The position numbers and the translations under genes were made by a program. Positions 1 to 6,866 of a stretch of 44,778 nt of DNA are shown here, one piece after another (position 1 is the stretch's first letter; every line of letters begins with the position of its first letter). Where the stretch lies: contig NZ_BCQI01000022.1 of NCBI RefSeq assembly GCF_001544355.1, positions 1-44,778 of the forward strand. The letters are read 5' to 3'. The stretch is from Alicyclobacillus acidiphilus NBRC 100859 (GTDB lineage: Bacteria > Bacillota > Bacilli > Alicyclobacillales > Alicyclobacillaceae). A model generated the notes under the pieces. The model saw only the letters and a list, made by a program, of their open reading frames with translations. It had not been told where the DNA came from and searched no databases.

Positions 1-394
1 AGATATATGAATCTGAAAGCTTATATCCTGATGCCATCGTATTGGGGAGCATTGGCCGGAATGGAACATGATATCCAAAATAGACAGGCTGACGTACCTG
101 CCCGGACGTCGACGGTTTTGAGGCATTCGTTGATAATCCCTTCGTCGAGTGTTGTGTTCCCAAGCGACCGTATCCGAAAAAAGCTGCAACAAATAGTGCG
201 ATTCCAGCCGCGCTCGTGAAAACCATTCCGGATACCCGCTTCAAGGAAGGTCTGGTCCATTCTGTGGACCCCATGGCTTGCTCCGCGCGAATCAATTCCG
301 TCAGCATCTTGCTTTTGGACTCGGGGTTCATCGGAAAATCGGGCAGTCGTTTTAAGTGTTGAGCCAATTCGTTGTCACGTGTTTGCCAACTCAT
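1..394 (-). CDS. anti-sigma-factor-like single-pass membrane protein (partial, runs off left edge)
   Basis: The frame opens with ATG at 394 and stays open for 131 codons to the window edge, so the C-terminus is missing. The start lies 20 nt inside the 3' end of the upstream ECF sigma gene, the usual translational coupling of sigma and anti-sigma. The first ~50 residues are soluble and charged, followed by one hydrophobic helix at about residues 53-75 (core GIALFVAAFFGYG), then a Ser/Thr/Pro-rich stretch. That fits a membrane anti-sigma factor with a cytoplasmic sigma-binding end. No Zn-binding HxxxCxxC motif of the ZAS class is visible, so the call rests on context and topology. Its sigma partner looks broken, which raises the question of whether this gene still has a job. 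Confidence 0.6.
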   Translation of the reverse strand, partial: MSWQTRDNELAQHLKRLPDFPMNPESKSKMLTELIRAEQAMGSTEWTRPSLKRVSGMVFTSAAGIALFVAAFFGYGRLGTQHSTKGLSTNASKPSTSGQVRQPVYFGYHVPFRPMLPNTMASGYKLSDSYI

Positions 395-767
395 GCTGCA
401 ACACACCTCCCATTTGAGTGCTTAGCAATTTGCGAATCAGTTTTAAAGCACGGTGGTACGTCACATTCACCCGAACAGCAGTCCAGCCCAAGGCATCGGC
501 TGTATCTTTCACCGACATATCCATAAGCGCTCGGAAAACGATGACTTCTCGATAGCTCTGCTTCATGTGCCTGCTGGTTAATAGATAAAGCAACTGCTCG
601 TAAAACTCGTTCAATTCCACTGCCTCTTGAAGTGACAACTGCGAATCGGGTATGCGTGCCCAAAAGGAGTGGTCGACGGATTGTTCACGACGGGTCTTTC
701 GCTGATGGTCAATTGCGACGGATCGGGCGATGGAAATCAGCCACGTTTTCGGATTCGCGTCACCTCC
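375..767 (-). pseudogene. ECF-type RNA polymerase sigma factor, N-terminus missing
   Basis: The readable part begins just after an in-frame TGA at 770-768 with GGDANPKTWLISIARSVAID, a typical end of ECF region 2 (2.3/2.4, WL..IAR..AID..RK). It continues through a linker into a full region 4 helix-turn-helix (YREVIVFRALMDMSVKDTADALGW...VRVNVTYHRALKLIRKLL), ending at 375. An ECF factor normally has another 50-60 residues of regions 2.1-2.2 upstream. None of the three minus-strand frames beyond 780 encodes them; that DNA is a structured non-coding block instead. The gene looks beheaded by an insertion or deletion near 768-780. A short region-4-only product from an internal start such as TTG at 638 is possible. 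Followed by the coupled anti-sigma-like gene. Confidence 0.65.
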
Positions 768-780
768 TCACTCCTCCATG

Positions 781-1089
781 ATTGTTTACTCCGAGCGTTG
801 TGCAGAGCGATAAAGCCTTGTGGGGCCATGGGCTGAAGGTATCAAAGGCTTCACCCGCCCGTAGAGGGGTGAGATCGCGCGCGTTTGGGAGCAAGGCTTC
901 AGTAGATTTGCTTGCTCTAGGTGATGTTCCTCTTTCAACTCTCCCAAACGGGTCATCTGCAAAATGCTCACTCTATTAGACGAGTGAAGCCGCGATTAGC
1001 TTACAACGCACCATCAGAAGGAACATGATGACTCGTGAAAAGGGAGCCTGTTATCTCTGGAGCGTCTTTGTTACCGGAATGGAATCCGA
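781..1089. other. non-coding gap with nested inverted repeats
   Basis: There is no convincing gene here. The segment carries a 6-bp stem TCACCC (851-856)/GGGTGA (867-872). It also has a perfect 10-bp stem CGTTTGGGAG (882-891)/CTCCCAAACG (941-950) that encloses a 7-bp stem GAGCAAG (889-895)/CTTGCTC (911-917). The clustering of hairpins directly against the broken end of the sigma gene suggests the remnant or end of a mobile element or a structured RNA. No transposase could be recognised and no family can be named. Confidence 0.4.
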
Positions 1090-1632
1090 CTAGTCTTCGG
1101 GATTGATGATGGCGAAATGCAAATGGTCTTCCCACTGTCCGTTGATGAACACATTTTTCTTGGATAGGCCTTCTTTTTCGAATCCGCATTTTTCGAGGAC
1201 ACGGAGGGAAGCCAGATTGTGCGGCATGACGCCTGCCTCAATACGATGCAACTTGAGAATGTGGAACGCGTAATCAATGACAAGCTGAACCGCTTCTGTC
1301 GCGTATCCGCGTCCATTGTGATGCTGGTCCAAGGAGTATCCGAGCCAGCACGATTGCAGGGGACCTCGTACGACTTCCGTCAATGAAACGATTCCAATCA
1401 GTTCATCCGATTCGCTCAGAAATACGCCAAAAAAATAGCCCTCGTCTCTTTCTTTGCTGGCGAGGCCAGACCGAATCGACTGGAGTTGATAATCCATGGT
1501 GTAAAAGTCTGCGGTACGCGTTGTCAAATACGATTCAAAGAAAGAGCGGTTTCTCAAGTTTAGGTCCAATTTTGCGGCAGCATCTCGTTCTTCTAAAAAT
1601 CGTAGGTAAATTCGGTTTCCCATCAATTTCAT
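1090..1632 (-). CDS. GNAT-family N-acetyltransferase, RimJ/RimL type
   Basis: The 180-residue protein has the whole GNAT fold of the RimJ/RimL (Acetyltransf_3) group: N-terminal strand NRIYLRFLEERD, mid-domain GIVSLTEVVRGPLQSCWLGY, the acetyl-CoA pyrophosphate loop in HHNGRGYATEAV (about residues 104-115), and the C-terminal LHRIEAGVMPHNLASLRVLEKCGF. Family members transfer acetyl from acetyl-CoA to the N-terminus of ribosomal proteins or to small amines; the substrate cannot be read from sequence. The start ATG at 1632 has GGAGG about 7 nt upstream; an alternative ATG lies three codons in. It stands alone between non-coding DNA and a decayed gene, with no operon partner. Confidence 0.9.
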   Translation of the reverse strand: MKLMGNRIYLRFLEERDAAAKLDLNLRNRSFFESYLTTRTADFYTMDYQLQSIRSGLASKERDEGYFFGVFLSESDELIGIVSLTEVVRGPLQSCWLGYSLDQHHNGRGYATEAVQLVIDYAFHILKLHRIEAGVMPHNLASLRVLEKCGFEKEGLSKKNVFINGQWEDHLHFAIINPED

Positions 1633-1689
1633 TTCGCGGCCTCCATTCGATCATCCGTTTGACGGTTCGCGATGGATCCGTCTGGCGCC

Positions 1690-2152
1690 TTAGACCCAAT
1701 CCATTCGCAAACCGTCGAGGAGGAGCGGCCCGGTGAAGGCGCCAGGGCTCGTGTGATGCTTACCCGATATCTGTGACGCCGCTTCGATCGCGACGGAGAA
1801 CCTCACCACGTTCCGATTCGGTGTGGTGAAAATAACAATCGAGAAATCGTGCCGGCCATGAACCAACGTGATCGGTAGCTGTGTGAAGGGCAACCAGTTG
1901 CAGTCCTTGGGTTGCCGGAACGGCGCCGCTTGCTCGAAGGGCGAGGAGACGGGTTTGATCGTCATCGGCCCACTCAATGACGAACGGCAACATCGCTTGC
2001 CCGTGCGTCAGTTCGTGACCGTCGAGATCGCCACCCGGCACAGTGTGGATTCCAAGCTCGCGTTCGAATCGGAGCCTCGTTTCCTGGGGATTGTCGACCA
2101 CGCGCACGACGTGATCGAGCGCGAAACCGTCCAGTGCTGCGACGAAACCCAT
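1690..2152 (-). pseudogene. glyoxalase-like (VOC superfamily) protein, internally deleted and frameshifted
   Basis: The first ~43 residues from ATG 2152 (MGFVAALDGFALDHVVRVVD, then an ERELGIHTVPGG segment) match the start of Glyoxalase_3-type VOC proteins. The frame then jumps straight to LPFVIEWADDDQTR, a segment that in full-length relatives lies roughly 100 residues further on. So the middle of the domain appears deleted in frame. After about residue 75 the sequence stops resembling the family. A neighbouring frame (to 1690) carries HDFSIVIFTTPNRNVVRFSV, which resembles the usual C-terminal strands, pointing to a frameshift too. It is probably non-functional. Placement next to the broken sigma gene makes this a zone of gene decay. 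Confidence 0.5.
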
Positions 2153-2218
2153 GTCGTCAACCTCCGAAACTGCATGTTCATCCCTGTGCGTAGGTCGATC
2201 ACTGCGTCGAGATCGAAC

Positions 2219-2758
2219 TCATCCATGCGAATACGAGTTGCGAAGTGCGTGCTGCCGCTCCGCTGCGAACTTTCTGCGCACGGAGAAGAAGAAGATGGCC
2301 ATCCAGAGTTGAATCAACACGAGCATCAAATCGATGGTGATGCCTTCGTCGAACGGGTCGCTCGGGTTGAGGAACAATGAACCGCCCTGCCACAGAAAGA
2401 AATTGAGCGCCATGAACGCGGAAATGATGCTTGTCCAGATGCCGACCAGGGCGAGGACTGAGTTCATTCGATCGCGAATGAGCGCAACGGCCAGCGCCAC
2501 GAAGCCGATGCCTGTACAGATCTCGCCGATCTCCACCAACACGGCAAACAGGTGTGCCTGCGGAACGACGACGGATTTCAAGAAGTGATCGTAAAAATGA
2601 TACTGCAACCCAGATAAGGACGATACCAGTTGATTTCGCAACTGTTGAACGAATATACCGCTGAATACTTTGTCGAATCCCGAAATCAGCCACTCATACG
2701 CCAAAAGCAGTAGAATGCCAGGCGTCAAAACGCGTTTGTACAACGTGGTCTCATTCAA
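2219..2758 (-). CDS. DoxX-like multi-pass membrane protein
   Basis: The 179-residue protein has four predicted membrane helices: VLTPGILLLLAYEWLISGF near the N-terminus, AHLFAVLVEIGEICTGIGFV, LALVGIWTSIISAFMALNFF and IDLMLVLIQLWMAIFFF. The early WLISGFDKVFSG motif and an acidic residue in helix 2 are typical of DoxX/DoxD-like proteins. That superfamily includes subunits of thiosulfate:quinone oxidoreductase and many members of unknown function. The start ATG at 2758 has a GGAGGTGGG site a few bases upstream. An imperfect inverted repeat at 2806-2836 lies in its promoter region. It is a single gene, with the broken VOC gene 66 bp downstream on the same strand. Confidence 0.65.
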   Translation of the reverse strand: MNETTLYKRVLTPGILLLLAYEWLISGFDKVFSGIFVQQLRNQLVSSLSGLQYHFYDHFLKSVVVPQAHLFAVLVEIGEICTGIGFVALAVALIRDRMNSVLALVGIWTSIISAFMALNFFLWQGGSLFLNPSDPFDEGITIDLMLVLIQLWMAIFFFSVRRKFAAERQHALRNSYSHG

Positions 2759-2805
2759 CGCGACCCACCTCCGAATCCTACTCTACAGGGTTTCTTCATA
2801 CGAAG

Positions 2806-2836
2806 CTGTAACAAAATGAAGAAGCTTTTGTCACAG
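2806..2836. promoter_or_regulatory. inverted repeat, possible operator upstream of the DoxX-like gene
   Basis: CTGTAACAAAA (2806-2816) and TTTTGTCACAG (2826-2836) are reverse complements with one mismatch, separated by 9 bp. The element sits about 50-80 bp upstream of the start at 2758, where a promoter is expected, so a repressor or activator site is a reasonable inference. There is no T-run, so it is not a terminator. Confidence 0.35.
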
Positions 2837-2905
2837 TTTTGTGAATGGCGCGATTCGATTGTGCACATATGGATAGCGATCGAGTGAATGGGTGGCAAGG
2901 GGGCC

Positions 2906-2945
2906 GTGTGGGCGTGTGGGCGTGTGGGCGTGTGGGCGTGTGGGC
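2906..2945. repeat. 8-bp tandem repeat, five copies of GTGTGGGC
   Basis: Five exact head-to-tail copies of GTGTGGGC run from 2906 to 2945. They are followed within 2 bp by GGCAAATAAGCGTCC, the first core of the palindromic repeat array. A different tandem repeat at the right end of the window abuts the same core. Confidence 0.95.
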
Positions 2946-3196
2946 GCGGCAAATAAGCGTCCGTGGGACGCTTATTTGTGTCGGTTCGTGTGATTTCAGC
3001 GGAATAGGCGGCCATGTGCCGTTTATTCGGGCGTGATTGGGCCAGATCCGACTGATTCCCGGCAAATAAGCGGCTGTGGGCCGTCTATTTGAGTCGGTTC
3101 GTGTGATTTCAGTGGAATAAGCGGCCGTGGGCTGCTTATTCTGCCGATCTCGCTCGATCTCGGCTTCGATTCCGCTTATTCTGCCGATCTCGCTCA
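2946..3196. repeat. palindromic repeat block, copy 1
   Basis: The block has four hairpins in a row. At 2950-2978 is a perfect 13-bp stem CAAATAAGCGTCC with a GTG loop. At about 3002-3028 is GAATAGGCGGC/GCCGTTTATTC. At about 3063-3092 is CAAATAAGCGGC/GGCCGTCTATTTG. At about 3115-3141 is GAATAAGCGGCC/GGCTGCTTATTC. A half-site (CCGCTTATTC, near 3172) follows. Spacing between hairpin starts is 51, 62 and 52 bp. The linkers are conserved too (GTCGGTTCGTGTGATTTCAG occurs after the first and third hairpins). Short minus-strand frames crossing it switch frame and simply translate the repeat, so it is treated as non-coding. Confidence 0.9.
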
Positions 3197-3313
3197 TGCT
3201 CTGCCTCAATCCGGCTCACTCGGTCGCGATCGGCTTCCATCCGAGTTAGCTGCGGTGAAAAAGCGATTGCGGGCCGCAGGTTCAGGCGTGCCCGGGCGAG
3301 ATTCCGACTGATT

Positions 3314-3590
3314 CGCGGCAAATAAGCGTCCGTGGGACGCTTATTTGTGTCGGTTCGTGTGATTTCAGCGGAATAAGCGGCCATGGGCCGTTTATTCGGG
3401 CGTGATTGGGCCAGATCCGACTGATTCCCGGCAAATAAGCGGCTGTGGGCCGTCTATTTGAGTCGGTTCGTGTGATTTCAGTGGAATAAGCGGCTCTGGG
3501 CTGCTTATTCTGCCGATCTCGCCCGATCTCGCTCGATCTCGCTCGACCTCGGCTTCGATTCCGCTTATTCTGCCGATCTCGGCCATGCTG
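3314..3590. repeat. palindromic repeat block, copy 2 (direct repeat at +369 bp)
   Basis: This is a near-identical second copy of the 2946-3196 block, offset by 369 bp. It has the same four hairpins with the same 51/62/52-bp spacing, starting at 3319, 3370, 3432 and 3484. It carries a few substitutions and an expansion of a GATCTCGCTC-type motif near 3520-3550, before the terminal half-site (CCGCTTATTC near 3560). The 117 bp between the two copies hold a degenerate hairpin (around 3255-3280) and more CGATCTCG-like motifs. Members of bacterial intergenic repeat families behave this way; the family is not one I can name. Confidence 0.9.
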
Positions 3591-3626
3591 ATCCGATGCG
3601 CAACTGTGAAACTTGCGTTATGTATC

Positions 3627-3670
3627 TCCGAACACTCCCGCGGTCACTAGCCATTCTAGGAGTGTTCGGA
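3627..3670. terminator. 12-bp perfect inverted repeat, terminator- or operator-like
   Basis: TCCGAACACTCC (3627-3638) and GGAGTGTTCGGA (3659-3670) form a perfect 12-bp stem around a 20-nt loop. No U-run follows on either strand, so factor-independent termination is not assured. It separates the repeat blocks from the promoter of the 3905 operon and may insulate or regulate it. Confidence 0.4.
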
Positions 3671-3769
3671 ATGAGTAAGCGTTAGCGGCTGAATGTGATT
3701 TGTTCTTTCGTCTCGTACGATATCACGATGGACGGAGCAAGTCGCTAGTAAATGACTGGATGAATCGCC

Positions 3770-3812
3770 AAGTTTGCCGGAAGTTTGCCGGGCTTGTCAG
3801 AACGATTACAAT
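3770..3812 (+). promoter_or_regulatory. sigma-A-like promoter of the exported-protein/ABC operon, with a tandem 11-mer
   Basis: TTGCCG (3785-3790), 16 bp, then TACAAT (3807-3812) gives a reasonable housekeeping promoter about 95 bp upstream of the ATG at 3905. The -35 box lies within the second of two exact tandem copies of AAGTTTGCCGG (3770-3780 and 3781-3791), which could be a direct-repeat operator. Confidence 0.45.
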
Positions 3813-3904
3813 GGAGACGATATGATTGCTCTGAGAGAAGCTTCCAGTCCGGGATCGTCCGGGAGTGTAAGGTCGGGAGCTGGGCGTGCAGAAGGGACGA
3901 TTGT

Positions 3905-5932
3905 ATGACGTACGGGCGCCGAAGGTTTGAATCGCGCAAATCCGCTTTCCGGCGATCGCGGCAGAGACATCGGCAAAGACATATGGTACGCCCCTGGCAA
4001 GCGGCGCTGGCCTTCTTGATCTTCGTGCTCACCTCGTTGCTGAGTGGGGTTACCGGGATCGCGACAGTTCAAGCGGCGACCAAGCCGATCATCTGGATGG
4101 GCGCGACAGTGGGGTATGGCGGTTATTACAAATCAGAGGACTGGGTGCCTGTAACCCTGTTGATACATCACGTTGGGAACGATACGTCTGGGAATCTGGT
4201 CGTCGAAGTGAATCAGCGCTTCGCCAATGGCCGGCGCGCCAATGGCAAACTGGAGTGGTCGGTGACGCTGCCGAAGAACGGCTGGACGACTCGTCAAATT
4301 TCGCTGCCGGGGAGCGTCTTGAACCAAGGCGCGTCGGTGGTGTTGACGGCCGGAGGCAAGACGATTGATACGGTTTCCCTGGAGGGCAATGCGGTGTCGC
4401 GGGTTTCCTTGGTTGCCGTGATCACGTCGAGTCCGCAGGACACGCAGTTTTTGGCGGGATCGAGCAACAACGCGACGCCGGTCTTGCCTGTCGCCGTCAC
4501 GCCGTCGTCGATTCCGGATTCGGTGGATCTCTTGTCCGGACTGTCGGCCGTCGTCGCTTCCGTTCCTACGCTGGATTCCCTGACTGTCGCGCAGCAAAAG
4601 GCTTTGCACACATGGGTGGAACTCGGCGGCCTGCTTGTCGTTGCGGGAACGGGCGAGCAACTGGCAGGATGGCCGACGCTGCCCCTGTCGGAAGGCGCTG
4701 AACGTTGGGTCAGCGCCCAACCTCTGGCGGATTTCGCGCAAGAGTCGTCGGCTGCGGGGCAAATCGCGGCTAGCGTCGGCGGGATTTCGGCCAACGCGAC
4801 GCTGTGGGCGGGATCGAACGCGACACCTCTGCTGGCGAGTGACACGATTGGCCGCGGACAATTGTGGCAGACCGCGTTCTCGCCGATGGATCCGTCGCTG
4901 CTTGGCTGGAACGGCGACGCGCAAATGTGGACAACCATCTTCAAGCACGGCGACAGCAGCGGCAATTCGGGCATTCCAGAGATGTTTACGACAGTCGGGG
5001 CATTGTCCCTGACTTCGGTGGGGGACGCATTGGCGCCGTTGCGCGTGCCGTCCTTGTCTCTCTTTGGTATCGTGTTTGCAGCGTACATCTTGATTGCCGG
5101 TCCCGTCGTGTTCCTTGTTTTGCGACGGTGGCGAAAGCAAACCTGGGCATGGGCCTTGTTGCCGTTGTTGAGCGGCGTGACGAGCGTGGGTATATACCTG
5201 TTTGGCGGTTCGGAACGTCCCAACGGTTTGTTGGTCAATGGTGTGGGCGTGATGGATTTGACGGGAAACGGCAGCGCGGTGTCGTATGCGGCGGAGGCAG
5301 TGATGTCGCCTGCGAGCGGAGAGCTTCGCTTTGAGCTCCCGGCGAACAATCTGGTGATGCCGATGTCGGTGGATGATCAACCGTTGACCGACACCATCGT
5401 TCACGTTGGCAGTCTCGTGACGACGACCTTCAAGAATATCCCGCGCTGGCATGCGCGATACCTGTTTACCATCGGAGAGGAAAACGATGTCGGAGCGCTG
5501 CACGCGAATTTGTCGGAAGCGTACGGAGTGCTGTTTGGCACGGTCGTCAACCAGACGAAGTACACCCTCGACGACGCGGCGGTCATATGGAATGGACGTA
5601 TCGTACATCTCGGCACGTTGAAGCCGGGACAGCGGAAGTCGATTGTACCGACCGCGGAAACGCAAACGTCCGCCTGGATTTCCGACTATGGCACATATAA
5701 CCGCGCGTTGACGCACGGTATCGGGAGATCGCTCGGGGCCTACCTTTCGCTGCTTCCGACGAGCGTGGGAGGGAACGGGCAAGAGGCGCCGCAGGCGATG
5801 CTGATTGCGACGACGGAAAAGCACACGCCTCAGCTTCCCGTTCCGGAGGGCAGGCAGCCTCTCGCCTCGGACAAGACACTTGTGCTCGTTCGGCAATTGT
5901 TCGATGTCACGACCTTGGCAGGCGGTGATTGA
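3905..5932 (+). CDS. membrane-anchored extracytoplasmic protein with glutamine-amidotransferase-like fold, ABC operon
   Basis: The ATG at 3905 is chosen for an AGAAGGGA site 8 nt upstream; ATG 3983 is an alternative. The 675-residue product has a very Arg-rich N-terminus, then a signal/anchor helix (about residues 30-55, LAFLIFVLTSLLSGV) ending ATVQAA. A large extracytoplasmic part rich in beta strands follows. Residues ~190-260 (ALHTWVELGGLLVVAGTG) resemble the amidotransferase-like Rossmann segment found in membrane proteins beside ABC exporters; no catalytic Cys triad is visible. Two membrane helices occur at about 383-435 (LFGIVFAAYILIAGPVVFLV, LLPLLSGVTSVGIYLFG), then a second outer beta domain. 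The stop lies 1 bp before the ABC ATPase start, so the three genes form one operon. Function is unknown; an accessory subunit of the transporter is inferred. Confidence 0.6.
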   Translation: MTYGRRRFESRKSAFRRSRQRHRQRHMVRPWQAALAFLIFVLTSLLSGVTGIATVQAATKPIIWMGATVGYGGYYKSEDWVPVTLLIHHVGNDTSGNLVVEVNQRFANGRRANGKLEWSVTLPKNGWTTRQISLPGSVLNQGASVVLTAGGKTIDTVSLEGNAVSRVSLVAVITSSPQDTQFLAGSSNNATPVLPVAVTPSSIPDSVDLLSGLSAVVASVPTLDSLTVAQQKALHTWVELGGLLVVAGTGEQLAGWPTLPLSEGAERWVSAQPLADFAQESSAAGQIAASVGGISANATLWAGSNATPLLASDTIGRGQLWQTAFSPMDPSLLGWNGDAQMWTTIFKHGDSSGNSGIPEMFTTVGALSLTSVGDALAPLRVPSLSLFGIVFAAYILIAGPVVFLVLRRWRKQTWAWALLPLLSGVTSVGIYLFGGSERPNGLLVNGVGVMDLTGNGSAVSYAAEAVMSPASGELRFELPANNLVMPMSVDDQPLTDTIVHVGSLVTTTFKNIPRWHARYLFTIGEENDVGALHANLSEAYGVLFGTVVNQTKYTLDDAAVIWNGRIVHLGTLKPGQRKSIVPTAETQTSAWISDYGTYNRALTHGIGRSLGAYLSLLPTSVGGNGQEAPQAMLIATTEKHTPQLPVPEGRQPLASDKTLVLVRQLFDVTTLAGGD

Positions 5933-5933
5933 G

Positions 5934-6866
5934 ATGATTCTGACGCAGAATCTCTGCAAGAAGTACGGCAGAATGGTCGCCATCAACGAGATGAACCTGT
6001 CGATTTCAACCGGGACGGTGTTTGGGCTTGTCGGCGAGAATGGCGCGGGCAAGACGACCGCGCTGTCCATGCTGTCGACCTTGTCCATGCCCACCTCCGG
6101 GTATGCCTATATCAACGGCTATGAAGTGAGCCGCGATCCGAGATCGGTCCGCCAATCCATCGGTTACATGCCTGATTCCTTCGGTGTGTATGACGAACTG
6201 ACGGTGATGGAGTACTTGCGGTTCTTCGCGGACTGCTATCGCGTCGACAGGCGCATCGTGAAGCGGCGTGCGGAAGAGTTGCTCGAGCGGGTCAACCTGA
6301 CCGAGAAGCGGCATACGTACGTCAACGCCTTGTCGCGGGGCATGCAGCAGCGTCTGGAAATCGCAAGGTGCCTCATGCACGATCCCGCTGTTCTGATTCT
6401 CGATGAGCCTGCGTCCGGCCTGGATCCGAAAAGCCGCCTCGAGATGCGCGGCGTGCTGCAGAATTTGCGGGACATGGGCAAGACCATTCTCATCAGTTCG
6501 CACATCCTCAACGAGTTGGCTGAGGTTGCGGATGAGGTCGGGATCTTGCGAAAGGGATCGCTCGTCGTGATCGCTGCCATTCAGGTCATGTTGCAGCACT
6601 CGAGCGCGTACCGGACCATCTGGATTCAGGGCTTCGCTCCGCACGGCGTGATGAAGAGGCTGCTCAGCCAGGATCAACACGTGCTGGAAGTTTGCGAGCA
6701 GCCGGACGGCTGGGAAGTGCTGTACGCAGGCACGCTCGCGCAACAGGCGGAACTGCTCCAGCGGCTCGTCCAGGGGGGCGTGGTCGTGTCTCAATTTCGC
6801 GAACAGCCGACGGATATCGAGCAGCTCTTTCTCCGGCTGTCAGCCGTCCAGGAGGGAACATGGTGA
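5934..6866 (+). CDS. ABC transporter ATP-binding protein (CcmA/NatA-like)
   Basis: The 310-residue nucleotide-binding subunit is complete. It has Walker A GENGAGKTT at residues 34-42, Q-loop region SIGYMPDSFGVYDELTV, signature LSRGMQQR near 133, Walker B VLILDEPASGLDP near 153 and switch His in ISSH. The C-terminal ~90 residues are the extra domain common in ABC-2 ATPases of the CcmA family. The start ATG at 5934 has AGGCGGTGA just upstream, inside the end of the preceding gene. It overlaps the permease start, implying tight coupling. It should energise the ABC-2 permease encoded next. The substrate is unknown. Confidence 0.9.
   Translation: MILTQNLCKKYGRMVAINEMNLSISTGTVFGLVGENGAGKTTALSMLSTLSMPTSGYAYINGYEVSRDPRSVRQSIGYMPDSFGVYDELTVMEYLRFFADCYRVDRRIVKRRAEELLERVNLTEKRHTYVNALSRGMQQRLEIARCLMHDPAVLILDEPASGLDPKSRLEMRGVLQNLRDMGKTILISSHILNELAEVADEVGILRKGSLVVIAAIQVMLQHSSAYRTIWIQGFAPHGVMKRLLSQDQHVLEVCEQPDGWEVLYAGTLAQQAELLQRLVQGGVVVSQFREQPTDIEQLFLRLSAVQEGTW

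Noticed and set aside
2796-3586. Minus-strand open frames across the repeat block reading a repeated AAYSAEITRTD-like peptide
   Set aside because: The frames switch between repeat copies, lack ribosome sites and merely translate the palindromes; no single continuous protein exists.
2946-3590. CRISPR array
   Set aside because: Repeats are palindromic, the segments between them are themselves repeated and not unique spacers, and no cas genes are near.
4133-6094. 653-codon open frame on the minus strand
   Set aside because: It is antisense to the exported protein gene and ABC ATPase, with Arg/His-rich low-complexity composition.
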